A stretch of 64,000 nt of DNA, taken from positions 1-64,000 of the forward strand of contig JAEUWI010000019.1 in NCBI GenBank assembly GCA_016791475.1. Direction: 5' to 3'. Under the pieces are notes generated by a model, which saw only the letters and a list, made by a program, of their open reading frames with translations, searched no databases and was not told where the DNA came from. How positions within the stretch are numbered: the first letter of the stretch is position 1; each line of letters opens with the position of its first letter. Positions 44,103 through 53,405 of the stretch are shown piece by piece. This DNA comes from Candidatus Hydrogenedentota bacterium (lineage in GTDB: Bacteria; Hydrogenedentota; Hydrogenedentia; Hydrogenedentales; JAEUWI01). The position numbers and the translations under genes were made by a program.

Positions 44103-44870
44103 ATGGCTGAGATAGAAATCTTTAAACTCTTTCTACTCGTCATGGTGCGTTTTTCCGGGCTGCTGGTATCGGCGCCTGTGCTCGGTTCGAGCAACTTCCC
44201 CCTGCAGGCCAAGATCGGCCTGGCCTTTTTCGGGGCCATGCTTGTCACCCCCACATTGCCCATGCTCGCGGAAGATCTGCCCGACGCCGTCCTGGGTTAT
44301 GCCGGTCTGGCGATTGGCGAATTCTTTATCGGCGTGATGGTCGGCTTCGTGGTGGGCCTCGTATTCGCCGCCGTGCAGGTGGGCGGCCAGATTATGGACT
44401 TGCAGACGGGCTTCGGCATGATGAACGTCTTCAACCCTGCGCTGGAAACCCAGTTCCCCATCTTCGGCTTTTTCCTATTCATCCTGGCCGTGCTGTACAT
44501 GCTGGTGGCCAATCTGCACCATGTCATGATCCTGGCCTTCGTCCACACCTTCGATGTCATCCCCATCGGAGGCTTCATGGCCGAGCCCGCCCTCCTGTGG
44601 GAGGTGAGCCGGTGGGGCGACGACATGTTCATTGACGGCCTGATCATCGCCGCCCCCGTGGCGGCCGCCATGATGCTCGCCTATGTCACCATGGGCCTCA
44701 TCGGCCGGGTCATTCCCCAGATCCAGCTTTTTGTCGTGGGCTTTCCCATCACCATCGCCACGGGCCTCATGGTGGTGGCCCTGAGCATCGGGCTCTACGT
44801 CCAACTGCTGGACGGCGTCTTTGACCGCACTTTCATCCGGGTGGACACGCTCATCCGGGGCATGGGCTGA
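44103..44870 (+). CDS. fliR: Flagellar export protein FliR
   Basis: A 255-residue membrane protein, ATG at 44103 (MAEIEIFKLFLLVMVRFSG). About six transmembrane helices. Typical stretches: ARF-like RFSGLLVSAPVLGSSNFP, IGEFFIGVMVGFVVGLVF, GGQIMDLQTGFGM, and QIQLFVVGFPITIATGL. It assembles with FliP and FliQ into the export gate. The gap to fliQ is 59 nt and to flhB 9 nt. Confidence 0.96.
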   Translation: MAEIEIFKLFLLVMVRFSGLLVSAPVLGSSNFPLQAKIGLAFFGAMLVTPTLPMLAEDLPDAVLGYAGLAIGEFFIGVMVGFVVGLVFAAVQVGGQIMDLQTGFGMMNVFNPALETQFPIFGFFLFILAVLYMLVANLHHVMILAFVHTFDVIPIGGFMAEPALLWEVSRWGDDMFIDGLIIAAPVAAAMMLAYVTMGLIGRVIPQIQLFVVGFPITIATGLMVVALSIGLYVQLLDGVFDRTFIRVDTLIRGMG

Positions 44871-44879
44871 GACTGACGC

Positions 44880-45992
44880 ATGGCGGAAGATACCGGCGGA
44901 GAAAAGTCGTTACCGGCGAGCGGACAAAAAATCCAGCGCGCGCGGGAAGAAGGCAATGTCGCGCGGAGCCAGGATCTCAGCGCGGGCATCGCCCTGGCCG
45001 TGGCCCTGGTGGCCCTGGTATTTTTTGGACAGATGAGTTTCGACACCATGCTGGACGCTTCGCGTTACTATCTGGGCCACGCCCATGAGCTCACGCTGGA
45101 CCAGACCACGCCCCTGCAATTGACCGTGGGCGCCCTGCGCTTTGTGGCCCTGGCCACGCTGCCCGTCGCCCTGGTGCTGCTGGCCGCAGGCATGCTGATC
45201 AATGTCGCCCAGGTTGGCTTTCTGATGACTTCGAAGCCGCTGGTTCCGAAATTCTCCCGCATCGACCCGATCAGCGGCATGCAGCGCTTCTTTTCGCTGC
45301 GCTCCGCCATCGAGCTGATAAAGTCCGTCCTCAAGCTGGTGCTCGTACTCGTCGTGGTCTGGTTCGCCATCCGCAACCGGGTCGAAGAGTTTGTCGTCCT
45401 CCAAGCGATGACGCCCATGGCCATTCTCTACGCCGTCTGCGATCTGGTCTACGCCGTGTGGTGGCGCATCGCCCTGGTGATGGTGCTGCTGGGCCTGGCG
45501 GACTACGGCTATCAGCGCTGGCAGCACCTGCAGGACCTGCGCATGACGCAGCAGGAGGCGCGTCAGGAAACGAAGGAAATGGAGGGCGACCCCCAGATCA
45601 AGCGGCGCGTGCGCCAGCTCCAGCGCCAGATCGCCATGCAGCGCATGATGAAGGATGTGCCCAGCGCCGACGTGATCATCACGAACCCCGTACGCTTCGC
45701 CGTGGCGTTGCGCTACGACATGGGCAACATGGACACCCCCGTCGTCGTCGCCAAGGGTGCGCGCAAGATGGCCGAGCGCATCCGCGATCTCGCCACGGAG
45801 CACAATGTCCCCATCGTGCAGAAACCGGAACTGGCCCGGGCGCTATACAAGAGCATCGAAGTGGGCCAGGGCATCCCGGAGAATCTCTTCCGTGCCGTGG
45901 CCGAGGTGCTCTCCTACGTTTACCGTATTGATCGGCGGCGGGACAAGATCCGCGAGCGCGAGGCGGCGTGGGCCGGCGGGGAGGGCCGCTAA
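44880..45992 (+). CDS. flhB: Flagellar export switch protein FlhB, variant cleavage site
   Basis: A 370-residue protein. N-terminal motif GEKSLPASGQKIQRAREEGNVARSQDL, four transmembrane helices (about residues 33-50, 86-112, 145-165, 183-207), then a cytoplasmic domain. FlhB normally cleaves itself between Asn269 and Pro270 of an NPTH loop to switch export from rod/hook to filament substrates. Here the sequence is NPVR at exactly residues 269-272: the scissile Asn-Pro is kept, but Thr and His are Val and Arg. The rest (FAVALRYDMGNMDTPVVVAKG) is normal. Confidence 0.96.
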   Translation: MAEDTGGEKSLPASGQKIQRAREEGNVARSQDLSAGIALAVALVALVFFGQMSFDTMLDASRYYLGHAHELTLDQTTPLQLTVGALRFVALATLPVALVLLAAGMLINVAQVGFLMTSKPLVPKFSRIDPISGMQRFFSLRSAIELIKSVLKLVLVLVVVWFAIRNRVEEFVVLQAMTPMAILYAVCDLVYAVWWRIALVMVLLGLADYGYQRWQHLQDLRMTQQEARQETKEMEGDPQIKRRVRQLQRQIAMQRMMKDVPSADVIITNPVRFAVALRYDMGNMDTPVVVAKGARKMAERIRDLATEHNVPIVQKPELARALYKSIEVGQGIPENLFRAVAEVLSYVYRIDRRRDKIREREAAWAGGEGR

Positions 45993-45995
45993 GCC

Positions 45996-48071
45996 ATGGC
46001 AGCACCCTTCCAGCGGCGCGCGATGGCCGCCTTCGGACAGAACCAGGACCTCTACCTCGCGGCGGGCGTTATCTCGATCCTGCTGATCGTGTTCATCCCT
46101 TTGCCCACGGTCCTGATCGACGTCCTGCTCACCATCAACATTTCCGTGTCGGTCGTGGTGCTCCTAAGCACCATCTACATCCAGCGCCCGACCGAATTCT
46201 CCGTCTTTCCGGCGCTGCTGCTCATGCTGACCCTGTTCCGGCTGAGCCTGAACATCGCCACGACGCGCCTGATTCTGGCCCAGGGCGACGGCGGCAATGT
46301 GGTCGCCGCCTTTGGCAGTTTCGTAACTTCCGGCAATGTCTTCGTCGGTATTGTCATGTTCTCCATCCTGGTCATCGTCCAGTTTGTGGTGATCACCAAG
46401 GGCGCCACGCGCATCTCTGAAGTAGCCGCGCGCTTTACCCTCGACGCCATGCCCGGCAAGCAGATGGGCGTGGACTCGGACCTGAACGCCGGCCTTCTCA
46501 CCGAGCAGGAAGCGCGCAAGCGCCGTCGCGATATTGAGCGCGAAGCCGATTTCTACGGCGCCATGGACGGCGCCACGAAGTTCGTGCGCGGCGATGCCGT
46601 CGCCGGCCTCATCATCACGATCATCAACATCGTGGCGGGCTTCGGCGTGGGCATCTACATGATGGACCTTGATGCCCGACAGTCCTTTTTTCTGTTTACC
46701 ACGCTGACCATCGGCGACGGTCTCGTCTCTCAGGTGCCCTCGCTTATCATCTCGATTGCCGCCGGCCTCGTCGTGACGCGGACGGTGTCCGATGAGAACC
46801 TGGGCAAGGACCTCAGCACCCAGTTGACCCAGCAGCCCCGGGCGCTGGCCGCGACCGCCGGCCTGCTGGTGCTGGCCGGTCTGGTGCCCGGCCTGCCAAC
46901 CCTGCCCTTTGTCGCCGTGGGTATATTCCTCGGCATCCTGGCCTATTTCTCCGGCCAGATGGTGACCCAGCGCCAGGCCGAATCCGAAGCCGAGGCCACG
47001 CGCAAGGCCATCGCCTCGGAGGAACGCCCCCCCGCGCGAACGGAAGACCTCCTCACGGTGGACTCCCTCAAGATCGAGCTGGGCTACGGGCTTATCACCA
47101 TGGCCGATCCGGGACAGGGCGGCGATCTGCTCACCCGCATCCAGGTGATCCGCCAGCAGATTGCGACCAAGATGGGCTTTATCGTGCCCGTGATTCGCAT
47201 TGTGGACAACATGCGGCTGCGCCCCAACGAGTACCAGGTGAAACTGCGCGAGTCGGTTATCGCCTCCTACGAGCTCATGCCCGATCACTTTCTGGCGATG
47301 AACCCCGGCCTGGTGGAAGAGGAGATCGAGGGCTACCCGACCCAGGAGCCGGCCTTTGGACTTCAGGCGGTGTGGGTGCCCTCCCGCGATCGGGACAAGG
47401 CCGAGCGCCTGGGCTACACCATCGTGGAACCTACGGCGGTTGTGGCGACCCACCTCACCGAGCTTATCATGGGTCATGCCGACGAACTGTTGACCCGCGA
47501 AGACGCCCAGGTGCTGGTCAACCACCTCAAGGAATCCGCCCCAACGGTGGTGGAAGAGCTCATGCCCAAGCTGCTGAGCATGGGCGAACTCCAGAAGGTG
47601 CTCCACAACCTCCTGCGCGAGCGCGTCTCCATTCGCAACCTGGAAATGGTGCTGGAAGTGCTCTGCGACTATGCCCCGCGCACCAAGGACACCGAAGTAC
47701 TCACGGAATACGTACGCCACGCGCTGGCCCGGGAGATCTGCGGGGCCTACAGCGACGAAGAGAACGTCCTGCGCGTGGTGACCCTGGCGCCGGAACTGGA
47801 GCAGGAGATTCTCAGTGCGGTGAACAATGCCCAGACGGGGGACTATATCCCCGTGCCGCCCGATCGCTCCGACGCCATCAGCACCCGCTGCGCCGCCGCC
47901 CTCCAGCCCCTCGTGGTCAGCGGGCAGGATCCCGTCGTATTGACCTCGGCCCCGGTGCGGCGCTATTTTAAGCGCATCGTGGAGCGGCATATCCCCAAGG
48001 TCGTCGTGCTGTCTTATAACGAGATAGACCCGGCGGTCGGCCTGGAGAGTGTCGGCCAGGTGAGCGCATGA
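45996..48071 (+). CDS. flhA: Flagellar export protein FlhA
   Basis: A 691-residue protein with eight N-terminal transmembrane helices and a large cytoplasmic ring-forming domain that docks export chaperones. The FHIPEP region reads FSVFPALLLMLTLFRLSLNIATTRLIL, followed by the conserved cytoplasmic loop DAMPGKQMGVDSDLNAGLL and the IEREADFYGAMDGATKFVRGD block. Length matches the family. Start 3 nt after flhB. The end overlaps the flhF start region closely (1-nt gap). Confidence 0.97.
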   Translation: MAAPFQRRAMAAFGQNQDLYLAAGVISILLIVFIPLPTVLIDVLLTINISVSVVVLLSTIYIQRPTEFSVFPALLLMLTLFRLSLNIATTRLILAQGDGGNVVAAFGSFVTSGNVFVGIVMFSILVIVQFVVITKGATRISEVAARFTLDAMPGKQMGVDSDLNAGLLTEQEARKRRRDIEREADFYGAMDGATKFVRGDAVAGLIITIINIVAGFGVGIYMMDLDARQSFFLFTTLTIGDGLVSQVPSLIISIAAGLVVTRTVSDENLGKDLSTQLTQQPRALAATAGLLVLAGLVPGLPTLPFVAVGIFLGILAYFSGQMVTQRQAESEAEATRKAIASEERPPARTEDLLTVDSLKIELGYGLITMADPGQGGDLLTRIQVIRQQIATKMGFIVPVIRIVDNMRLRPNEYQVKLRESVIASYELMPDHFLAMNPGLVEEEIEGYPTQEPAFGLQAVWVPSRDRDKAERLGYTIVEPTAVVATHLTELIMGHADELLTREDAQVLVNHLKESAPTVVEELMPKLLSMGELQKVLHNLLRERVSIRNLEMVLEVLCDYAPRTKDTEVLTEYVRHALAREICGAYSDEENVLRVVTLAPELEQEILSAVNNAQTGDYIPVPPDRSDAISTRCAAALQPLVVSGQDPVVLTSAPVRRYFKRIVERHIPKVVVLSYNEIDPAVGLESVGQVSA

Positions 48072-48072
48072 C

Positions 48073-49413
48073 ATGAGCCAGCAATTTCACAAGATACGCG
48101 CCCGAACCCTCGACGAGGCCTGGCGCCAGGTCCGCCGCCAATACGGCCCCGAGGCCCTTGTGATCAACACGAGCGACGTCTACGAAGGCGGCTTTTTCGG
48201 TCTCTTCGGCCGGAAAATGGTCGAGTTGACCGCCTGTGTTCCCGTGAATTCCCTTGCCGCCCAGGTACGCACGCCCGGTGCGCCGGGCTCCGCCGCGCTG
48301 CGCAAGTACGGCGAAGCCAGCAAAACCACCGCTGCGCCCGCCAACGCGCCCGGGGAAACGGTGGAGTATTTCGAGCGCCTTGTCCGCGATGCCCAGCAGC
48401 GCATGAACGCCGCGCCAGGCCCACGGAGCGAAGCGCCAGCCGCGCCACCCCGAGCGGAGGCGCTGGCCGCACCGCGCGTCCAGGCCGCCCCTTCCCCCGT
48501 GTTGCCTTTTCCCAAGCAGGAAAGCGCCACGACTTCCCCGGCGGTGCAGCGCGAGCTCCAGGAAATCCGGGAAATGATGGAGGTGCTCTACGCCGAGAGT
48601 CCCGGCGCGGGGCTGCCCTCGGAATTCGCCCCCCACTACCGCACCCTGATTGAGCGGGGCGTTTCCCGCAAGGTAGCCGCTGTGCTCATCGGCGCGGTAA
48701 CGAAGAACTCGGATTTGGCCATCATGCGCGATCAGCGCGTCTTTGCCGAGCGCCTCCACATGGAGATCCGGAAGATCCTCCACGGCACCGGCGGTCTGGC
48801 GGTCCAGGCGGGTGAGTGCCGCGTCGTCGCCCTCTGCGGCGCCACGGGCGTGGGCAAGACCACCAATCTGGCCAAGCTCGCCGCCCACTTTGCCGTGCGC
48901 GAGCGCTCCCGCGTCGCCCTTATTACGGCCGACACGTACCGCGTGGCTGCGGCGGAACAATTGAAGGTCTACGCCAACATCATCGGCCTGCCCATGCGGG
49001 TTGTCCACAACGAGCGCGACATGGACGCGGCGCTGAAGGAATTCGGCGACTATGATCTGGTGCTGATCGATACCGCCGGAGGGAGCCAGTTCAACCTTGA
49101 GCAGATTAACGAGCTCAAGAACTGCCTCCGCGCCGCCCGCCCCCACGAGACCATGCTGGTCATGAGCGCGAGCACGCCCCTCGACGACATGCGTAATATT
49201 GTGGCCAATTTCAAATGCTGCACCCCCACTTCGGTGCTGTTTACCAAGATCGACGAAACACGCCAGTACGGCGCGATGCTGAGTGTCCTGGCCGAATCCG
49301 GCCTGCCGATGAGCTATCTGAGCACCGGGCAGAACGTGCCCGACGACATCTGCCTCGCCTCGCCCGCCGTCATGGCGAACCTGATTCTGGAAGGTAGTAT
49401 TAAACGTGGCTGA
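48073..49413 (+). CDS. flhF: Flagellar SRP-type GTPase FlhF
   Basis: A 446-residue protein placing the flagellum, often at the cell pole. The N-terminus (HKIRARTLDEAWRQVRRQYGPEALVINTSDV) is the FlhF B domain start; a Pro/Ala-rich linker covers about residues 70-155. The NG domain has G1 CGATGVGKTTNLAKL, G2 TADTYRVAAAEQLKVYA, G3 LIDTAGG and G4 TKIDETRQYG. Its end overlaps flhG by 8 nt. Confidence 0.96.
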   Translation: MSQQFHKIRARTLDEAWRQVRRQYGPEALVINTSDVYEGGFFGLFGRKMVELTACVPVNSLAAQVRTPGAPGSAALRKYGEASKTTAAPANAPGETVEYFERLVRDAQQRMNAAPGPRSEAPAAPPRAEALAAPRVQAAPSPVLPFPKQESATTSPAVQRELQEIREMMEVLYAESPGAGLPSEFAPHYRTLIERGVSRKVAAVLIGAVTKNSDLAIMRDQRVFAERLHMEIRKILHGTGGLAVQAGECRVVALCGATGVGKTTNLAKLAAHFAVRERSRVALITADTYRVAAAEQLKVYANIIGLPMRVVHNERDMDAALKEFGDYDLVLIDTAGGSQFNLEQINELKNCLRAARPHETMLVMSASTPLDDMRNIVANFKCCTPTSVLFTKIDETRQYGAMLSVLAESGLPMSYLSTGQNVPDDICLASPAVMANLILEGSIKRG

Positions 49414-50269
49414 TCAAGCACAACGACTCAGAACCATGATGGGCAACAAGGCCAATGTGGCCCGGGTTATCGCCATCACCAGCGGCAAGGGCGGCGTGGG
49501 CAAATCCAATACCAGCGTCAACCTTGCCATTGCCCTGGCGGCCCAGGGCAAACGGGTGATCCTCATGGACGCCGATCTGGGCCTGGCCAATGTGGAGGTG
49601 CTCCTCGGGCTCAGTTCGCTCCATAATCTCGAGCATGTCATCGAGGGCGAGAAAACCATGGCCGAAATCCTCGTGCGCGGCCCCGGCGGCATTTCCGTCG
49701 TGCCCGGCTCCTCCGGACTCGCCAAGATCGCCGACCTCACCCACGCCGGCCGCCAGAACCTTCTGGGCGGTTTGCAGGATCTTCAGGCCCAGAGCGACTT
49801 CATCATTCTCGATACCATGGCCGGTATCGGTCGCAATGCCGTGGCCTTTTCCCTGGCCGCCGACGAAGTGATCCTCATCACCACGCCGGAGCACCCCGCC
49901 ATTGTGGATGCCTATGCCATGCTCAAGACCCTCTATGCGAACCAGCCCGATACCGTGGTGCGCCTGGTGGTCAATATGGTACCCAACCCGGCCCTCGCGC
50001 AGGCGGTTTACACCAAGATGTCCGGCGTGGCCCAGCGCTACCTGGGGAAGAACATCTCCTTCCTCGGCTACCTCGCCCGGGATTCCCACGTGTCCCAGGC
50101 CGTTATGCAGAGCAAGCCCTTCATGATCGCTTACCCCCACGCGCCAGTCTCGCAGTGCATGAACCAGATCGCAAGCCGCTTGCTCCAGCAACAGACCCCG
50201 AAGGAAGGTCAGAAAGACGGATTCTTCCGCCGCTTCGCCCAGACCTTTGGCCTCGCGGGAAATGGCTGA
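49406..50269 (+). CDS. flhG: Flagellar number regulator FlhG (MinD-like ATPase)
   Basis: A 287-residue ParA/MinD ATPase, GTG start at 49406 inside the end of flhF. The N-terminus DQAQRLR matches the DQAxxLR element through which FlhG activates FlhF. Deviant Walker A: SGKGGVGKSN (residues 26-35); Walker A' VILMDADLGLANVE; DTMAGIG as Walker B. The C-terminus ends in an amphipathic stretch (GFFRRFAQTFGL) that probably binds membrane. Last gene of the export operon; a convergent gene begins 35 nt on. Confidence 0.95.
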   Translation: MADQAQRLRTMMGNKANVARVIAITSGKGGVGKSNTSVNLAIALAAQGKRVILMDADLGLANVEVLLGLSSLHNLEHVIEGEKTMAEILVRGPGGISVVPGSSGLAKIADLTHAGRQNLLGGLQDLQAQSDFIILDTMAGIGRNAVAFSLAADEVILITTPEHPAIVDAYAMLKTLYANQPDTVVRLVVNMVPNPALAQAVYTKMSGVAQRYLGKNISFLGYLARDSHVSQAVMQSKPFMIAYPHAPVSQCMNQIASRLLQQQTPKEGQKDGFFRRFAQTFGLAGNG

Positions 50270-50304
50270 TCAGTAAACACAGGATTTCGGCTGACGGCAG
50301 CCCC

Positions 50305-51231
50305 CTATTCCTCCGGTGATTCGACCGTCACGGATGAAAGTCCGAATTGCCGATCCAGCCAACAGGCCATCTTCTCGATTTCTTCCCGCACGGTGGGCCA
50401 GGAGTGGTCGCCGCCGGGCTTGATGATGAGTTCGGCTGCGCCTCCCTGGGCCTGTACCGCCTCGACGAACTTGATGGATTGTTGCGTGGGCACAAGGGAA
50501 TCGGCGTCGCCGTGGATAAGCAGAAAAGGCGGCAGGCCGGGTTTGATCTGGTGCAGCGGCGAGATCGCTTTGGCCGACGCCTCGATTTGCTCGTCCGATT
50601 TACCCGTCAGACCATCGCGGAATACGAGTTGCCCCTGCATCAGATCGAGCCCGTATTTCTTGCCGTTCCAGTCGAGGAAGTCGGTTGGCGGACAGAAAAC
50701 GCCCACAGCGGCCACCTCCGTGCCGAGGCGCAGCAAGGGATCCACCGCGGCGGGATCGCCCGGTTCGGAACAAGTGGCCGCGAGGAGCGAAAGATGTCCC
50801 CCCGCCGAGGCGCCAACCATGCCCAGGCGTCCAGCGTCGATACCATACTCTGCGGCGTGGGCCTTCACGTAGCGGATGCCGGTCTTCACGTGGGCCAGCA
50901 TCTGATCCGCAGTAAAGAGGGACAGGGAGCCGGGGCGCACGGCGAAGACCGTGTAACCGTGGGCACAGAGGACATCAAAGAAGCCAAACTTCTTGTGGGC
51001 ATCCATCATCCCCCGATCCGATTTCCAGGCGCCACTGGTGACACAGATGATACCGAGACGCTTTGCCGGGCCGGCGCCGGGCTGGGGCGTGAAGACATCA
51101 AGCAGAAGCCCCACACCATCGGGTTCCGCGTAGACCACGTTCAGGGTCTGGGTGTACGGCACTTCTTCGCTCGGCACGGAAGCCGCTGCGAGAATCAAAG
51201 CCGCCAAGAGGATTGAACAGGTATACTTCAC
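50305..51231 (-). CDS. Secreted alpha/beta hydrolase (esterase/lipase-like)
   Basis: A 308-residue protein, GTG start at 51231, signal peptide MKYTCSILLAALILAAAS. It is of the BD-FAE/dienelactone-type esterase group: nucleophile elbow GASAGG (about residue 143), acid in HGDADSLVP, and His in GGDHSW near the C-terminus form the triad. The usual oxyanion HGGxW is replaced by TSGAW. It probably cleaves ester groups from glycans or small esters in the periplasm. It leads a catabolic region with GH20 and sulfatase genes on the same strand. Confidence 0.85.
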   Translation of the reverse strand: MKYTCSILLAALILAAASVPSEEVPYTQTLNVVYAEPDGVGLLLDVFTPQPGAGPAKRLGIICVTSGAWKSDRGMMDAHKKFGFFDVLCAHGYTVFAVRPGSLSLFTADQMLAHVKTGIRYVKAHAAEYGIDAGRLGMVGASAGGHLSLLAATCSEPGDPAAVDPLLRLGTEVAAVGVFCPPTDFLDWNGKKYGLDLMQGQLVFRDGLTGKSDEQIEASAKAISPLHQIKPGLPPFLLIHGDADSLVPTQQSIKFVEAVQAQGGAAELIIKPGGDHSWPTVREEIEKMACWLDRQFGLSSVTVESPEE

Positions 51232-51368
51232 GGTGCTGTCGTCCGTAGGCTAACGATGAGGCAATAGTTCGTGGACAACGAATTGTCTCCCTTTGCGAGT
51301 GGACGAACCACTTGGTTTGTACGAGAAGCCAACGGAGGAAAGCGGTATCGGCATTCTCTGCCGGCTTA

Positions 51369-53315
51369 TCATTTCAGAAGCGCCAGTAGTCTCTCGAAGC
51401 GACCGGCGCTATCTTTGAGTCCGCCCGAGCGGTTGCGGGCAAGCCACAACTGGCGGAACTCGGGAATAAGCGGCTCCAGTTCGGCGGCGAGTTGGAGACG
51501 CTGTTCGGGCGGCAGCGCGGAGGTGGCTACACCGCCCGCACGGATACGCGCAGCGCCCAGGCGGCAGGCGAATTTCGCCAGGGCCGCGTTCATTTGGAAT
51601 TCGGCCTTGATCAGCCCGGCATCGGGACCTTTCATATCCGCGCCCTCGATACGGGCTATCGCATTGTCGATAAAGGCGATGGTCTTGTCGAGATCCTCGG
51701 CCTTGAGTCGCTCAAAGCCATCCGTATTCAGCGGCTTCTCCACGCGGTGCTGGAGCAACATGTAAAACACGGTGTTGTTGCCAAACTCCATGCCGGTCTG
51801 CTTGTATGCGTTTCCGAGATCACAGGCCGCCTTCCCCATCACGCCGGCCGCATCGAAGAACGCATAGCGATCGGCCATCGCGGCAGGATCGAGGTCCTCG
51901 TTCGATGTGAAGCACCAGCTTAGCGCCGCGCCGTACAGAAAGGGGACATAGGACACCGGCTGGAACTGCCAGTGACCGCCATCACCCCAGTCGGTCATCA
52001 GGAAACCTTCGCCGCCATGGGCGATCCCATTTTCCGCGGCATTACGGATATTGCCGAGTGCGTTCTCCGTGCGGCCCAGGAGCGTGTTCCAGGAGGACGT
52101 GCCGGGAACCACGTAGAAGCGGACGCCGTTGTCGTGAAAACGCTTTGTATGCTCGGCATAGGGGTGATTGGCCTCGTAGCCCCATTCCATGGCGACCAGG
52201 TCTTTGGGCAGTTCAGGGATCAACTCGGGGTGATTATTGATGATATCGGCCCAGAATTGCATGGACTTGCCGTTCTCCTGCACGACGTCGCGGATGCGCA
52301 ACAGAAATTCGAGATACACCCGACCGACGCCACGCTGCTCGACGGCCTCTTTGCTGCGGCCCTTGCCGAGGCTCCACGTCTCGTCGCAGCCCACGTTAAA
52401 ATACGGGCTGGAAAAGTTGGGCAGCATGAACGTGTACATGGAACGCAACAAAGCGATCGACCGGGGATCCACGGGACAAAGATCCGAGCCGTTCGGGGTC
52501 TCGGCCAGGTCCGCGTACTCCGGGCGGGAAAGCCATCGGTTCATGTGGCCGAAGGAGTTCTGGTTGGGCACGAGCTGGACATAGCGTTCGCGGCAGTAGC
52601 GGTCCAGATCGCGAACTTGCGCCGGTGTCATCGGCGAAGCGTCTTCCCACACCGCGTGGTGGCCCTTGTACGCAAATGTATGTTCGGTGTAAAGCTGAAG
52701 TTGGTTGTACTTCCACGAGGCGAAGAGGTCGACGAGTTCATACAACGTCTTCATTTCCGGGACCTTGTCCCGGGCCACATCGAGCATCACGCCACGGTTG
52801 GGAAAATCGGGATGGTCGGCGATGCGGCACAGCGGGATTTCACCGCGCTCCCGCGATAGCGTCGCCAACTGCCGGAGCGTCTGCGCGGCGTAGAACAACC
52901 CGGCTTCGTCATGGGCCGTCACCGCCAGCTCGGCCCCTGCCCTTCCAGCGGCGATGACAATCTCATAGCCCTGGGCGCCGGGCACACGGGCGGGGTCGAT
53001 GGCTATCCTGTGTCGCCGCGACTGAAGCGTCCTTCCCTTCGCCCGGGGAAAGGCATGGATGGCGTCCGCCAACGCCCCGCCCAACACCGGGGGAAATGCG
53101 TCCAACTCCAGATCACCGGCCGGGTCGAGGCCCGCGGCGGATCCACCCACCTCCATCGTGCGCGGGACCGGCAACAACGGCCAGCCATCATGCGCCGGCG
53201 CGATGTGTGCCGAGGTCGGTGGTAAGTGGGCCGTTCCGGGGGCCGTTGCGCATCCGGCGGCGGCAATCATAATTCCTGTAAGCCCTGCGTTCATCCCCCG
53301 TCGAAATAGTGACAT
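51369..53315 (-). CDS. GH20 beta-N-acetylhexosaminidase lipoprotein
   Basis: A 648-residue enzyme; ATG at 53315 with AAGGA 8 nt upstream. The signal peptide ends at a lipobox-like AAGC, suggesting a lipoprotein. The GH20b domain (about residues 50-170) precedes the catalytic barrel, which opens with FPNRGVMLDVARDKVPEM. The catalytic Asp-Glu pair is Asp311-Glu312 in FNVGCDETWSLG. The enzyme removes terminal GlcNAc or GalNAc by substrate-assisted catalysis. A C-terminal helical extension covers about residues 520-648. The neighbouring sulfatase suggests sulfated amino-sugar glycans as substrate. Confidence 0.92.
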   Translation of the reverse strand: MSLFRRGMNAGLTGIMIAAAGCATAPGTAHLPPTSAHIAPAHDGWPLLPVPRTMEVGGSAAGLDPAGDLELDAFPPVLGGALADAIHAFPRAKGRTLQSRRHRIAIDPARVPGAQGYEIVIAAGRAGAELAVTAHDEAGLFYAAQTLRQLATLSRERGEIPLCRIADHPDFPNRGVMLDVARDKVPEMKTLYELVDLFASWKYNQLQLYTEHTFAYKGHHAVWEDASPMTPAQVRDLDRYCRERYVQLVPNQNSFGHMNRWLSRPEYADLAETPNGSDLCPVDPRSIALLRSMYTFMLPNFSSPYFNVGCDETWSLGKGRSKEAVEQRGVGRVYLEFLLRIRDVVQENGKSMQFWADIINNHPELIPELPKDLVAMEWGYEANHPYAEHTKRFHDNGVRFYVVPGTSSWNTLLGRTENALGNIRNAAENGIAHGGEGFLMTDWGDGGHWQFQPVSYVPFLYGAALSWCFTSNEDLDPAAMADRYAFFDAAGVMGKAACDLGNAYKQTGMEFGNNTVFYMLLQHRVEKPLNTDGFERLKAEDLDKTIAFIDNAIARIEGADMKGPDAGLIKAEFQMNAALAKFACRLGAARIRAGGVATSALPPEQRLQLAAELEPLIPEFRQLWLARNRSGGLKDSAGRFERLLALLK

Positions 53316-53405
53316 GCGGACTTCCTTCCCTGAACGGCTGTGTTTGTGTTCCTGTTCAATTTCATAGTGGTCATGGGATGCCCCCGAGCGGTGGCCCCGA
53401 CGCGC

